Shown here: positions 1-8,526 of the stretch, one piece after another
How the letters are laid out: each line of letters begins with the position of its first letter
Position numbering within the stretch: position 1 is the first letter of the stretch
Assembly: GCA_027311125.1 (NCBI GenBank)
Contig: DAICZO010000162.1
Coordinates: 1-64,000, forward strand
Direction of reading: 5' to 3'
Source of the DNA: Acidobacteriaceae bacterium
Lineage (GTDB): Bacteria > Acidobacteriota > Terriglobia > Terriglobales > Acidobacteriaceae
Length of the DNA: 64,000 nucleotides
Made by a program: the position numbers and the translations under genes
The notes under the pieces: generated by a model
Databases searched by the model: none
What the model was told of the DNA's origin: nothing
Seen by the model: the letters and a program-made list of their open reading frames with translations, nothing else

Positions 1-1
1 A

Positions 2-961
2 CGCATCGGCCACCCGGTTGAGCGCGAGTTCTACAAGGAGCGCGACGTGGTGCAGGAAGAGCGCCGCATGCGCATCGACTCCTCCCCCACTGGCCGCATG
101 GTCGAGCAGTTTCTGGCCACCGCCTACGTCGCTCATCCCTACGGTCGCCCCGGCGTCGGCTGGGAGAGTGAGATCAGCCAGGTCTCGGCCACCGAGGCCG
201 CGGAGTTTCACAAGAAGTACTATGTGCCGGCCAACATGGTGATCGCCGTCGTCGGCGACGTAAAGGCCAGCGAGACCATGCCCATGCTGGAGCGCTACTT
301 CGGCGCCATCCCTGCCGGCCCCAAGCCAGAACCGATGACCACCGTAGAGCCGCCGCAGTTTGCCGAGAAGTCCGTGGTCATCCGCGAAGCCACCCAGCCC
401 TTCTACCTGGAGGGGTACCATCGCCCCGACTACCGCGACCCCGACGATGCGGTCTACGACGCCATCAGCGACATCTTTTCCAACGGCCGCACCGCTCGAC
501 TTTACCGCAGCCTGGTTCGCGACCAGCGCATCGCCGCAGCAGCAGCGGGTTTCAGCGGATTCCCCGGAGACAAGTACCCAGGCCTCTTCGCGGTCTACGC
601 CGTACCTCTGCCCGGACACACCCCTGACGAGATGCGCGTCGCCATCCACAAAGAGCTGGACCGGCTAAAGACCGAAGACATCTCCGACGCCGAACTGGAA
701 CGCTACAAGACCCGCACCAAGGCCGACCTGCTGCGTGGCCTTGCCGATAACGAAGGCCTCGCTCATCAACTCGCCGAGTATCAGACCCGTTACGGCGACT
801 GGCGCGAACTCTTCAACCAGTTGAAGAAGGTCGACGCCGTCAGCAAGGAAGATGTCCGCCGCGTCGCCAACAAGATATTTATCGAGAGCAATCGAACGAG
901 CGCGCGAATCGAGTTTGCCGCCCCGCAAAGTGCAGCCAAGAGCGCTGGAGGTTCCAAGTGA
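2..961 (+). CDS. M16 family zinc metallopeptidase, 5'-truncated by window edge
   Basis: The reading frame is open from base 2, so the gene begins upstream of the window. The visible part is the C-terminal portion of an M16 (pitrilysin/insulinase-like) peptidase: an alpha/beta fold with the M16 C-domain signature around FSNGRTARLYRSLVRDQ, and a FHKKYYVPANMVIAVVGDV stretch typical of the family. The zinc motif HxxEH should lie upstream and cannot be seen. The stop codon overlaps the next gene's GTG start (GTGA), so the two are translationally coupled. The downstream partner lacks HxxEH, so this gene is probably the catalytic half of a two-subunit M16B peptidase acting in the cell envelope on peptides or small proteins. 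The family call is secure; the division of labour is inferred from known M16 heterodimers. Confidence 0.88.
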   Translation, partial: RIGHPVEREFYKERDVVQEERRMRIDSSPTGRMVEQFLATAYVAHPYGRPGVGWESEISQVSATEAAEFHKKYYVPANMVIAVVGDVKASETMPMLERYFGAIPAGPKPEPMTTVEPPQFAEKSVVIREATQPFYLEGYHRPDYRDPDDAVYDAISDIFSNGRTARLYRSLVRDQRIAAAAAGFSGFPGDKYPGLFAVYAVPLPGHTPDEMRVAIHKELDRLKTEDISDAELERYKTRTKADLLRGLADNEGLAHQLAEYQTRYGDWRELFNQLKKVDAVSKEDVRRVANKIFIESNRTSARIEFAAPQSAAKSAGGSK

Positions 962-2478
962 AGAGTACTGCAAACAAGCTGGCAGCCATGGGACGCTGTG
1001 TTGTCACCCTGGGCCTGATCGTTACCGCTCCTGCGCTCAGCACGATGGCCTTCGGTCAGGCTGCGGCCAAACCCGCAGCTACACCTACCCCGGCCGCCGC
1101 CGTAGCCCAGCCCTGGAAGAAGATTCCGATCCCGCCGCTCCACGCCTTCAAACCCGTACAGCCCAAACGTGTTGAGCTTGCCAACGGCCTGGTCCTCTTC
1201 CTGCAGGAAGACCATGAACTGCCCTTCATCAATGGCACCATCCTCATCCGCGGCGGCAGTCGCGATGAACCCGCGGACAAGATCGGACTGGTCAGCCTGT
1301 ACGGCGAAACCTGGCGCACCAGCGGCACCCCCACAGTCAACGGTGACGTAATGGACGATCGGCTGGAGGCCAAAGCTGCCAGCATCGAGACCTCCAACGG
1401 CATCGCTACCACCTCTGTTACCTGGTCCAGCCTCAAGGGTGACTTTCCCATGGTCTTCGCCCAGACCATGGACCTGTTGCTGCATCCAGCTTTCAGCAAA
1501 GACAAGCTGCAACTGGCCAAGCGCCAGATCGAGACTGGCATCGCACGCCAGAACGACGACGCCAGCGGTATCGCCAGCCGAGAAGCCAGCGCCATCGTCT
1601 ACGGAGCCACCAGCCCCTACGCCCGCCGCCCCACCTACAGCACCGTCGACTCTGTCACGATCGATGACCTGAAGGCCTGGCACGAGCGTACCGTGGTGCC
1701 CAACGGCATGATCGTCGCGCTCTCCGGAGACTTCGATGCCGCCGATATGGAAGCCACCCTCCGCAAGGCCTTTGAACCGCTGCCGCGCGTCACGGCTCTG
1801 GCCACCACCCAGCAGCAGTTTCCCGGCCCCCAGCCCGGCGTTTACTTTGCCAATAAGAGCGACGTGGACCAGTCCAACGTCTACATCGTCGGACTGGGCA
1901 CGGAGCGCAGCAACCCCGACTACTACGCGCTCAGTGTGATGAATGAGATCTTCTCCGGCGGCTTCGGCTCGCGCGTGGTGCAGAACGTGCGTACCAAGTT
2001 GGGTCTGGCCTACAGCGTCGGCGGAAGCTACGGCGTCGCATACGATCACCCCGGCATGTTCCGGGTCGGTGCCGGTACCAAGAGCACCTCGACCGTCGCC
2101 GCCACCAAGGCCATGCTGGACGAGATCAAGCGCCTCAAGACGGATCCCCCCACCCCCGAGGAGTTGCGCAAGGCCAAGGAACAGGTGCTCAACTCCTTCG
2201 TCTTCCACTACGACTCCCGCGACAAGACGCTCAACGAGCAGGTCGTACTGGCCTTCTACAACTACCCGGCAGACACGCTGGAGAAGTACAAGACCGGCAT
2301 CGAAGGCGTCACCGCAGCCGACGTCTCCCGCGTCGCCAACAAATATATCGACGTCTCCAAACTCGCCATCGTCGTTGTGGGCAACGAGTCAGAGTTGAAG
2401 CCGCCACTCTCCGAACTGGGCCCGGTAAATCAACTGGATATCACCATCCCGCCGCCCCCGGCCAAAACCAGCAAGTAA
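958..2478 (+). CDS. M16 family peptidase-like protein, probable non-catalytic subunit
   Basis: This 506-aa protein starts with GTG inside the stop of the preceding M16 gene. An N-terminal hydrophobic stretch (about residues 10-35, ending near ALSTMAFGQ) looks like a signal peptide, followed by a Pro/Ala-rich linker. The first M16 domain follows at about 60-260. Where active members carry HxxEH, this protein reads GLVSLYGETWRTSG, with no His-x-x-Glu-His. The second domain contains GGFGSRVVQNVRTKLGLAY, matching the substrate-binding Arg/Tyr region conserved in non-catalytic partner subunits. It most likely forms a heterodimer with the upstream product in the periplasm. An intrinsic terminator follows at once, so the pair appears to end the transcription unit. 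Confidence 0.88.
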   Translation: MKSTANKLAAMGRCVVTLGLIVTAPALSTMAFGQAAAKPAATPTPAAAVAQPWKKIPIPPLHAFKPVQPKRVELANGLVLFLQEDHELPFINGTILIRGGSRDEPADKIGLVSLYGETWRTSGTPTVNGDVMDDRLEAKAASIETSNGIATTSVTWSSLKGDFPMVFAQTMDLLLHPAFSKDKLQLAKRQIETGIARQNDDASGIASREASAIVYGATSPYARRPTYSTVDSVTIDDLKAWHERTVVPNGMIVALSGDFDAADMEATLRKAFEPLPRVTALATTQQQFPGPQPGVYFANKSDVDQSNVYIVGLGTERSNPDYYALSVMNEIFSGGFGSRVVQNVRTKLGLAYSVGGSYGVAYDHPGMFRVGAGTKSTSTVAATKAMLDEIKRLKTDPPTPEELRKAKEQVLNSFVFHYDSRDKTLNEQVVLAFYNYPADTLEKYKTGIEGVTAADVSRVANKYIDVSKLAIVVVGNESELKPPLSELGPVNQLDITIPPPPAKTSK

Positions 2479-2493
2479 ATCAACCCAGAGTTG

Positions 2494-2520
2494 GCAGGGA
2501 GAGGTTTTCCCTGCTTTTTC
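2494..2520 (+). terminator. Rho-independent terminator after the M16 pair
   Basis: A 7-bp perfect stem (gcaggga at 2494-2500 with tccctgc at 2508-2514) is followed directly by five T residues (2515-2519). It lies 16 nt after the M16 stop codon and upstream of glmU, so it separates the two units. Confidence 0.8.
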
Positions 2521-2575
2521 TGCGCCCAAGGTGGGATCGAAACCCAACGACCCAACGTGAGAAGATAACGGCACT

Positions 2576-4000
2576 ATGGATACAACAGGTTTTGCGATTG
2601 CAATTATGGCTGCGGGCAAGGGTACGCGGCTGAAGAGTAAGCGGCCCAAGGTTCTGCACGAGATCGGCGGACGCGCCCTGCTGCTGCATGTCATCGCCGC
2701 CGCGAAACATGTCGTTCCGGCAGAGCAGATCTATTGCATCGTGGGCCACGAGGCCGACCGCGTGAAGGCTGCTGTCGAAGCGACCGGCATCCGCTTCGTC
2801 CTGCAAGCCGAGCAACGCGGCACCGGCCACGCACTGCAGATGGTCAAGGCCTATTTCACCCTCTCCGGCGCAGAGATTCCCAAGCACCTGCTGGTCCTCT
2901 CCGGTGACGTGCCGCTCATTCGCCCCGAGACCATCCAGGCCGTCTGCGATCTGCACCTGCTGGAGCGCGCCGCCATGACCATCCTGACCGCTGTGCCCCC
3001 GGACCCTACCGGCTACGGTCGCGTCCTGCGTGCGCGGGAAGACGGCCCCGAAGTCACCGCCATCGTCGAGCAGAAATCCCTGCGTCCCGAGCAGCTTGGC
3101 GCACCCGAGATCAACTCCGGCATCTACTGCTTCGAGACCCACAAGCTGTTCGCCAAGCTCGATCTGCTCTCCACCAACAACGCCCACGGCGAGTTCTACC
3201 TCACCGATGTCGCCGCCATGCTGGTGGAAGACGGGGAACGCGTCGTCGCCGTCAAGGCCGACAGTGTGGACGAGGTGCTCGGTGCCAACACCATCGCCGA
3301 GATGATGCATCTCGACGCCGCCATGCGCCTGGCCAAAACCAGGCAGTTGATGGCCCAGGGCGTCACCATCTTCCGCCCTGAAACCTGTGTCATCGATCCC
3401 GAAGTTCACGTCGGCGCCGATACCGTCATTGAGCCCTACGTCCAGTTGCTCGGCGCAACCACCATCGGGATAGAGTCGCGCATCCGCTCCTACTCCGTGG
3501 TGCAAAACTCAACCCTGGGCGACGGCGTTCTGGTGCGCAACGGCTGCGTGCTCGACGGTGCTGTCGTCGGCGACGGAGCACTGCTTGGCCCCTACGCCCA
3601 CCTGCGTCCGGAGAGCCGCATCGGCGAGGGCGCTCACGTCGGCAACTTTGTCGAGACCAAGAAAGTCACGCTCGGCAAGGGCTCCAAGGCAAACCATCTG
3701 AACTACCTCGGCGATGCCGTCATCGGTGCGGGAGTCAACATCGGCGCCGGAGCCATCACCTGCAACTACGATGGCGTCCACAAGCACCTCACCACCATCG
3801 GCGATGGCGTTTTTGTCGGCTCGGATTCTACGCTGGTAGCGCCGGTCACACTGGAGGCTGGAGCCTATGTTGCGGCTGGTAGTTGCATCACCGAGGACGT
3901 ACCCGCCGGAGCGCTTGCACTCGGCCGCAGCCGCCAGGTGACCAAGCCCGGCTGGGCCACCGAACGCCGCGCCGCCCTCGCCGCAAAAAAGAACTGCTAA
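2576..4000 (+). CDS. glmU: Bifunctional GlmU: GlcN-1-P acetyltransferase / GlcNAc-1-P uridylyltransferase
   Basis: GlmU makes UDP-N-acetylglucosamine for peptidoglycan and lipopolysaccharide in the cytoplasm, using acetyl-CoA and UTP. The 474-aa length matches the family. The N-terminal nucleotidyltransferase opens with AAGKGTRLKSKRPKVLHEI (about residues 11-29), the pyrophosphorylase signature. The acidic LSGDVPL motif and the NSGIYCF segment follow. From about residue 255 the sequence is a left-handed beta-helix of hexapeptide repeats, including the acetyl-CoA site region around NFVETKKVTLGKGSKANHLNYLGD and NIGAGAITCNYDG. It is preceded by a terminator and followed by a strong hairpin, so it may be transcribed alone. 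The identification is secure. Confidence 0.97.
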   Translation: MDTTGFAIAIMAAGKGTRLKSKRPKVLHEIGGRALLLHVIAAAKHVVPAEQIYCIVGHEADRVKAAVEATGIRFVLQAEQRGTGHALQMVKAYFTLSGAEIPKHLLVLSGDVPLIRPETIQAVCDLHLLERAAMTILTAVPPDPTGYGRVLRAREDGPEVTAIVEQKSLRPEQLGAPEINSGIYCFETHKLFAKLDLLSTNNAHGEFYLTDVAAMLVEDGERVVAVKADSVDEVLGANTIAEMMHLDAAMRLAKTRQLMAQGVTIFRPETCVIDPEVHVGADTVIEPYVQLLGATTIGIESRIRSYSVVQNSTLGDGVLVRNGCVLDGAVVGDGALLGPYAHLRPESRIGEGAHVGNFVETKKVTLGKGSKANHLNYLGDAVIGAGVNIGAGAITCNYDGVHKHLTTIGDGVFVGSDSTLVAPVTLEAGAYVAAGSCITEDVPAGALALGRSRQVTKPGWATERRAALAAKKNC

Positions 4001-4031
4001 CCCTCCCCATCACTCCAACTAGCACTCATGG

Positions 4032-4072
4032 GGGCGCAACTCTCTGCCGATAACCGGAAAAGAGTTGCGCCC
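4032..4072. repeat. Perfect 12-bp inverted repeat between glmU and the HD-GYP gene
   Basis: gggcgcaactct (4032-4043) pairs perfectly with agagttgcgccc (4061-4072) around a 17-nt loop. No T-tract follows on the + strand, so it is not a canonical intrinsic terminator. It could be an attenuating or RNA-stabilising hairpin after glmU, or a binding site upstream of the next gene. Confidence 0.6.
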
Positions 4073-4119
4073 ACAATGCTGTTGCACCAAGGACAGCGCG
4101 AGGGAGGGGGTGTCTGCCT

Positions 4120-5238
4120 ATGCCGCACGAACGAATCCTGGTTGTGGATGATGAAGATGCCGTGCGCGGCATAGTCGCAGCACTGCTGGAGCACAGCGGC
4201 TATCGGCCCACCCAGGCCAACTGCGCCGACGAAGCCCTCCTCCGCATGCAGGAAGGCCCCGCCTTCGATCTCGTCGTCTCCGACGTTATGATGCCCGGTA
4301 CCGACGGTCTCAGTCTGCTCGATACCATTGGCATCGAGCATCCTGGCACCCCCGTCGTCATGATCACTGCCGTTCAGGACGTCCATGTCGCCACTACAGC
4401 CTTTCGTCGTGGGGCCATCGACTATCTCGTCAAGCCGTTCGAGCGCGTGCAACTGGAGAGTGTCGTCACCCGCGCTATCGAGCATGGACGCCTGTTGAAG
4501 CAGAACGCGGAGTACCGCCAGAATCTCGAAGACATCATCACCGCGCGAACCACCCGTCTGCGCACCACCATGCAGGATCTGGAACGCAGCTACGACGCCA
4601 CCCTGCAGGCAATGGGCGATGCTCTCGATCTGCGCGACGAAGAGACCGAGGGCCACTCACGCCGTGTCACCGCCTACACCATCGCCATCGCCCAGGCCAT
4701 GGGGCTCAACGCCGATGAGCTACGCATCATCGCTCGCGGTGCCTTCCTCCACGACATCGGCAAGATCGCCACACCCGACCGTATCCTGCTCAAACCCGGC
4801 AAGCTCGACCCTGACGAGATGGCCATCATGCGCGAGCACTGTGCCAGCGGCTACGAGATCGTTCGCAAGATTCCCTTCCTCCGCGAGGCCGCCGAGATCG
4901 TCTACTCCCACCAGGAACGCTTTGACGGCAAGGGCTATCCACGCGGTCTCCGGGGCGAGCAGATTCCCCTAGGTGCCCGCATCTTTGCCCTCGCCGACAC
5001 CCTGGACGCCATGACCTCCGACCGGCCCTATCGCAAAGGAACCACTTTTGCCATGGCCTGCGCCGAGATCGAACGCTGTGCCGGCGGCCAGTTCGATCCG
5101 GAGATCGTAAAGGTCTTTCTCCAGCTACCCCCCGACTCCTGGATCAGCCTCCGCGAGCAGCTCCAGCATCTGTCTCCCGACGAGCTCTCCGCTCGCCTGT
5201 GTCGGCCAGCAGTTGCACCCCCGCCACGCGCGGACTAG
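4120..5238 (+). CDS. Response regulator with HD-GYP phosphodiesterase domain
   Basis: This 372-aa cytoplasmic signalling protein has a receiver domain at residues 4-118 with acidic pair D10/D11, phospho-acceptor D55 (VVSDVMMPG) and K105 (DYLVKPF). A coiled linker (125-160) leads to an HD-GYP domain at about 165-345. Its metal dyad is H211/D212 (FLHDIGKI), and the GYP motif region reads SHQERFDGKGYP (263-274). HD-GYP proteins hydrolyse cyclic di-GMP. The start is supported by a GGAGG-type site a few bases upstream. No partner histidine kinase is adjacent, so it is an orphan regulator. Relative to the textbook HHExxDGxGYP motif the second His is Gln, a variant I believe other members also show, so activity is likely but unproven. 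Confidence 0.93.
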   Translation: MPHERILVVDDEDAVRGIVAALLEHSGYRPTQANCADEALLRMQEGPAFDLVVSDVMMPGTDGLSLLDTIGIEHPGTPVVMITAVQDVHVATTAFRRGAIDYLVKPFERVQLESVVTRAIEHGRLLKQNAEYRQNLEDIITARTTRLRTTMQDLERSYDATLQAMGDALDLRDEETEGHSRRVTAYTIAIAQAMGLNADELRIIARGAFLHDIGKIATPDRILLKPGKLDPDEMAIMREHCASGYEIVRKIPFLREAAEIVYSHQERFDGKGYPRGLRGEQIPLGARIFALADTLDAMTSDRPYRKGTTFAMACAEIERCAGGQFDPEIVKVFLQLPPDSWISLREQLQHLSPDELSARLCRPAVAPPPRAD

Positions 5239-5261
5239 CATCTCTACTGTGAGGTCTTGCC

Positions 5262-5543
5262 ATGTCTGCTTTGAATGAAACCCAGCTTCAGGAACTTCTG
5301 CGCGCCCAGCCTCAATGGAAGCTGCACGACGGCAAGCTGGTTCGCGAATGGACATTCCGCGACTTTGTTCAGGCCATGGCTTTTGTCAACCGCGTCGCCG
5401 AACTCGCCGAACAGGCCGGACACCACCCCGACATCGATATCCGCTACAACCGTGTGACGCTCGGTCTGGTCACCCACGACGCCGGCGGAATCACCCAACG
5501 CGACGCCGATATGGCAGCCGCCATCAGCCAGACCTTCCTCTAA
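5262..5543 (+). CDS. phhB: 4a-hydroxytetrahydrobiopterin dehydratase (PCD/DCoH family)
   Basis: The 93-aa length is typical of pterin-4a-carbinolamine dehydratases, which recycle the oxidised pterin cofactor of aromatic amino-acid hydroxylases. The family signature is visible as EQAGHHPDIDIRYNRVTLG (about residues 50-68), with the HH-P pair, an aromatic residue and a downstream His/Asp (THDAGGIT). A GAGG ribosome site precedes the ATG. It lies 23 bp after the HD-GYP gene on the same strand and may be co-transcribed. No hydroxylase is in the window, so the physiological partner is unknown; a role in molybdopterin or folate metabolism is an alternative. Confidence 0.9.
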   Translation: MSALNETQLQELLRAQPQWKLHDGKLVREWTFRDFVQAMAFVNRVAELAEQAGHHPDIDIRYNRVTLGLVTHDAGGITQRDADMAAAISQTFL

Positions 5544-5586
5544 ATCACTCCGATCGCCGCCACCACCGGCCTCAGTGCGTCCCGCC

Positions 5587-6066
5587 TCAATGGCGTCCGA
5601 ATCGCGGAGGTGGCGTCATCGCGTCGTGCCGCTCCCGCCGAAACAGGAACGAGCCAGCCACTACGGCGGCAAACGATGTGACATACAACGCCGCCTGAAC
5701 CCCCAACCCCGTCAGTATCTGGCCAGTTGAAGTCTTCCACGGCATACTATCCTGCGACCCTTCGTACTGATACAAGCTCACCACCATGTCGATCACCACG
5801 CCTGCAGAGCAGAGGCTGGCCAGAAACTTGAGTTTTGTGCCATGGTGCTGACGACTGCGAAACAACTGTCCTCCCAGTACCAGCCACGCACCGGCCAGCA
5901 CCAGCAGCCACAAGCTGATCGCGGCCGTTGTATGCCAGCCAACGTAATTCGCACGGTCCGGGGTCAAGGCGCATAGCGGATTGTTCGGCAGTAACAGAGA
6001 GAACACCGTTGCGGCACTTATCTCGGCCAGCAACGCTGCGGAGATAAAAATTATTCGTTCATTCAC
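5587..6066 (-). CDS. Uncharacterised four-helix membrane protein
   Basis: I do not recognise this 159-aa protein. Hydrophobicity suggests four membrane segments at about residues 5-25, 45-66, 82-102 and 120-142. They are separated by a charged loop (FRSRQHHGTKLKF) and a polar loop (SLYQYEGSQDS), and the C-terminus is basic (RRERHDAM...). It converges with the pterin dehydratase gene (44 bp between stops). The even hydrophobic pattern and good codon use argue for a real inner-membrane protein. No catalytic motif is evident. Confidence 0.6.
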   Translation of the reverse strand: MNERIIFISAALLAEISAATVFSLLLPNNPLCALTPDRANYVGWHTTAAISLWLLVLAGAWLVLGGQLFRSRQHHGTKLKFLASLCSAGVVIDMVVSLYQYEGSQDSMPWKTSTGQILTGLGVQAALYVTSFAAVVAGSFLFRRERHDAMTPPPRFGRH

Positions 6067-6533
6067 AAAGAAAACGCCTCGGAGATACCAGCCAGATGTC
6101 GCCCTTCAAGCCCAGCAGAATCTATCAGTTAACCAGCATCGATCGCCGCCAGGAGGTATCAGGGCCTGCCAATTGCACCATAGTAGAACTACGGTCTTCT
6201 ATTCCACCATACGGGACAAGACGAGTCGGCCTTCTCATGGTATAGTTCTGAGTACGGATGTGTGAAGTTTCCATTCGTAAAGTTTTTCAACCCTAACGAT
6301 CCGCACACAGCGCCGATCACAGGTTGAAGCAAGTTGCGTCACTGGCCTCCCGGCACGTACAAAATACCGTCCGTGCCGTTTTTTTTGCTCGCAGGCAGTT
6401 TCGCTCGTAGTAAATTCCCACCCCTTAGCCTAAATCTCTCTTTCGATTCCTATGGGAATGCAGCAACCCGTCAGATCCTCCTTAATAATTAGCAGCTTGC
6501 GTACGGCCTACCCCGCGGGATTATGATCGTGTC
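6067..6533. other. Intergenic region without recognised gene
   Basis: About 470 bp between divergently oriented genes, with lower GC than its flanks. The only open frame (5981-6265, +) overlaps the membrane-protein gene and has no coding character. It presumably holds promoters for both neighbours; I could not assign -35/-10 boxes. Confidence 0.5.
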
Positions 6534-6971
6534 ATGAAGCGAATCCTCGGTTGCCTCACGCTCGGGCTGGTCACAATGGCTGCATCGGCACAATGGTCGA
6601 ACCCTGCCAACGACATCCCCGCCTACCATCCCACCGCCCCCACCAAGGAGCTGCCTAAACTGCTCAGTGGCGACCAGTTGACCGGCGTCTACTTCACCCA
6701 CGCCTACCAGGTGACCGCCTACAAGATGGCCGCCAAGGTTCCCAACGTCATCTATCAGCAGCCGTGCTACTGCCGCTGCGACCGCGAACTTGGCCACAAG
6801 AGCCTGCATAGCTGCTTCGAAGGTACCCACGGAGCTGTCTGCTCCACCTGTATGCGCGAAGGCGTCTATGCCTACCAGCAGACCAAGCTCGGCCGCACAC
6901 CGGCCCAGATTCGTGCTGGCATCGAACGCGGTGAGTGGCAGTATGTCGACCTGGAATCAGCCGAACTCTAG
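6534..6971 (+). CDS. Secreted PCYC[G/R]C-motif protein
   Basis: This 145-aa protein has an N-terminal signal peptide (MKRILGCLTLGLVTMAASA, cleavage near ASAQW). Its cysteine-rich core at about residues 75-100 contains QQPCYCRCDRE, then HSCFEG and STCMREG. The motif matches the PCYCGC/CYCXC family of unknown function, in which clustered cysteines suggest metal binding or redox activity outside the cytoplasm. Here the usual Gly of PCYCGC is Arg. The start follows a purine-rich stretch after an AT-rich intergenic region. The gene converges with the acetylesterase gene. No function is assigned. Confidence 0.75.
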   Translation: MKRILGCLTLGLVTMAASAQWSNPANDIPAYHPTAPTKELPKLLSGDQLTGVYFTHAYQVTAYKMAAKVPNVIYQQPCYCRCDRELGHKSLHSCFEGTHGAVCSTCMREGVYAYQQTKLGRTPAQIRAGIERGEWQYVDLESAEL

Positions 6972-7005
6972 CGAGCGCTGAGCACCCCGGTCACACGGTC
7001 AGCCG

Positions 7006-7920
7006 CTACCGTCCAGCATCCGGCGCTATCGCCTGTCCCTTGGCAGAGAAATCCTTCGCCACCGGATCATCCGTTAGCGCCTTCAACCCCGCCACCACGC
7101 ACTCCGCATTCAACTCCGCACCGGCCCGGCTGGTATGCGTATGCGGATCCGCAAACAGCGTCTCCACCTTCGCCTCGCCCAACGCGTCGTAGCGGCGGGC
7201 GATAATCTCGTTCAAATCCACAAACCGTACATGCTCCTGCTTGGCAATCGCCTGCGCCCATCCACCGTAGTTGTCGTGGTTGCGGACCACCTTACCATCC
7301 CTCCAGGTCTTGCGCGGAATCGGCGAACACAGCACTGGAATCGCACCTTTCGCCACGGTATCCCGAACATACTGCCGCATGTACCAGCCATAGCTGTGGA
7401 CCGTCTCGTGCCGCTTCAAGATCGGATTCTCAATCTCACGACTCTCATCACCAGTCCCCGGAATCGTCCCCCGAGCGCGAGCCGTATCGTCCAGCGGGCC
7501 GGAGTCGTTATGCCCAAACTGAAACAGCACCACGTCCCCGGGCTTCATCAACGCCAGCGTATCCGCCCAGTGGCCCTCGGTGATGTACGTCCGGCTGCTG
7601 CGACCGCCGATGGCCCGGTTCACCACGTTGATCTTGCTGGTGTCGAACAGGTCGACCAGCGGCTCTCCCCAGCCCCACTGCCCGTTCGCACCATCGCCAT
7701 GCCCGTTGCGCACCGTCGAGTCACCCACCAGAAACAGCGTTGGCAGGGACGGGCTGGCTGGCCGGGGCAGCCCCAGCTTTTCATGCACTGCCGGATCCGT
7801 CGGCGAACCCACTTCCACAGGCAACTGTTGCGCGACCAGCATCTGCGAGCTACCCCATACCATTAGCGCTACCGCACACAGCCAACCGGCGACCACGACA
7901 TAACCAGCTAATTTCTTCAT
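7006..7920 (-). CDS. Rhamnogalacturonan acetylesterase-like SGNH hydrolase (CE12-type)
   Basis: This 304-aa secreted hydrolase has a signal peptide or anchor at residues 5-31. SGNH block I is FLVGDSTVRNG with nucleophile Ser68. The block II Gly lies in AIGGRSSRTY, block III is FQFGHNDSG with the oxyanion Asn, and block V is FADPHTHTSRAG with Asp and His near the C-terminus. This order matches CE12 enzymes that remove acetyl groups from rhamnogalacturonan or other pectic sugars, consistent with plant-polymer degradation by soil acidobacteria. It stands alone, divergent from the EamA gene. The exact substrate is not determined by the sequence. Confidence 0.85.
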   Translation of the reverse strand: MKKLAGYVVVAGWLCAVALMVWGSSQMLVAQQLPVEVGSPTDPAVHEKLGLPRPASPSLPTLFLVGDSTVRNGHGDGANGQWGWGEPLVDLFDTSKINVVNRAIGGRSSRTYITEGHWADTLALMKPGDVVLFQFGHNDSGPLDDTARARGTIPGTGDESREIENPILKRHETVHSYGWYMRQYVRDTVAKGAIPVLCSPIPRKTWRDGKVVRNHDNYGGWAQAIAKQEHVRFVDLNEIIARRYDALGEAKVETLFADPHTHTSRAGAELNAECVVAGLKALTDDPVAKDFSAKGQAIAPDAGR

Positions 7921-8016
7921 TGAAATTATTTACGCCTGAAATATACTCTGGTCAAGCCAAGCCCACGCACGTCCTCAACACCCCACCTTCCTGCAACACG
8001 CGTATTCTCGATAGAT

Positions 8017-8436
8017 ATGACTTGGGTATTCTGGGCCTTACTCTCTGCGCTCTTCGCCGCCGCCACCGCGCTGCTGGCCAAGGTTGGCGTCTCCGGCGTG
8101 GACTCGAACCTCGCCACCGCCATCCGCACCACCGTCATCCTGATCTTTACCTGGGGCATTGCGATCAGCCTGGAGAAGCACAACGTAATCATGGATATTG
8201 GCCGCCGTAGCTGGGTCTTCCTCATCCTCTCCGGCATGTGTACCGGGTTGTCCTGGCTCTGTTACTTCCGTGCCCTGCAGATTGGCCCCGCTTCCAGCGT
8301 CGCGCCGGTCGATAAGCTGAGCGTCGTTCTGGTCATCCTTGGTGCATGGCTCTTCCTCGGCGAGCACCTCACCCCGCTCAAGATCGGCGGAGCCTCACTG
8401 ATCACCATCGGCGCAGTCATCATCGCCTTCGCCTAA
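8017..8436 (+). CDS. Single-domain EamA/DMT family transporter
   Basis: The protein has 139 aa with five predicted hydrophobic helices (about 1-20, 33-52, 65-85, 92-110, 117-137). It corresponds to one EamA repeat, whereas most DMT transporters have two. The end motif LGAWLFLGEHLTPLKIGGASLITIGA is typical of the family. Half-size members are known and are expected to dimerise in the inner membrane. Substrate unknown. It lies directly upstream of ssrA but ends well before its promoter. Confidence 0.82.
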   Translation: MTWVFWALLSALFAAATALLAKVGVSGVDSNLATAIRTTVILIFTWGIAISLEKHNVIMDIGRRSWVFLILSGMCTGLSWLCYFRALQIGPASSVAPVDKLSVVLVILGAWLFLGEHLTPLKIGGASLITIGAVIIAFA

Positions 8437-8470
8437 TCCGTACGCGCCGTCGCGCAGCCGCCCCTTGGCC

Positions 8471-8476
8471 TATAAT
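8471..8476 (+). promoter_or_regulatory. Probable -10 box of ssrA
   Basis: A perfect TATAAT lies about 50 nt upstream of the mature tmRNA 5' end. No convincing -35 hexamer was found at 16-18 bp upstream, so the promoter call rests on the -10 box and its position. Confidence 0.5.
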
Positions 8477-8526
8477 GGAAACAGTTCTTTGAGTGCCCAA
8501 CGCATTGTTGGTGCCAGTCTCCAGAT

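Noticed and set aside
790..2208. A 472-aa minus-strand frame opposite the M16 genes
   Set aside because: It mirrors two well-supported M16 genes, has repetitive Gly/Asp/Val composition and matches no family; a high-GC shadow.
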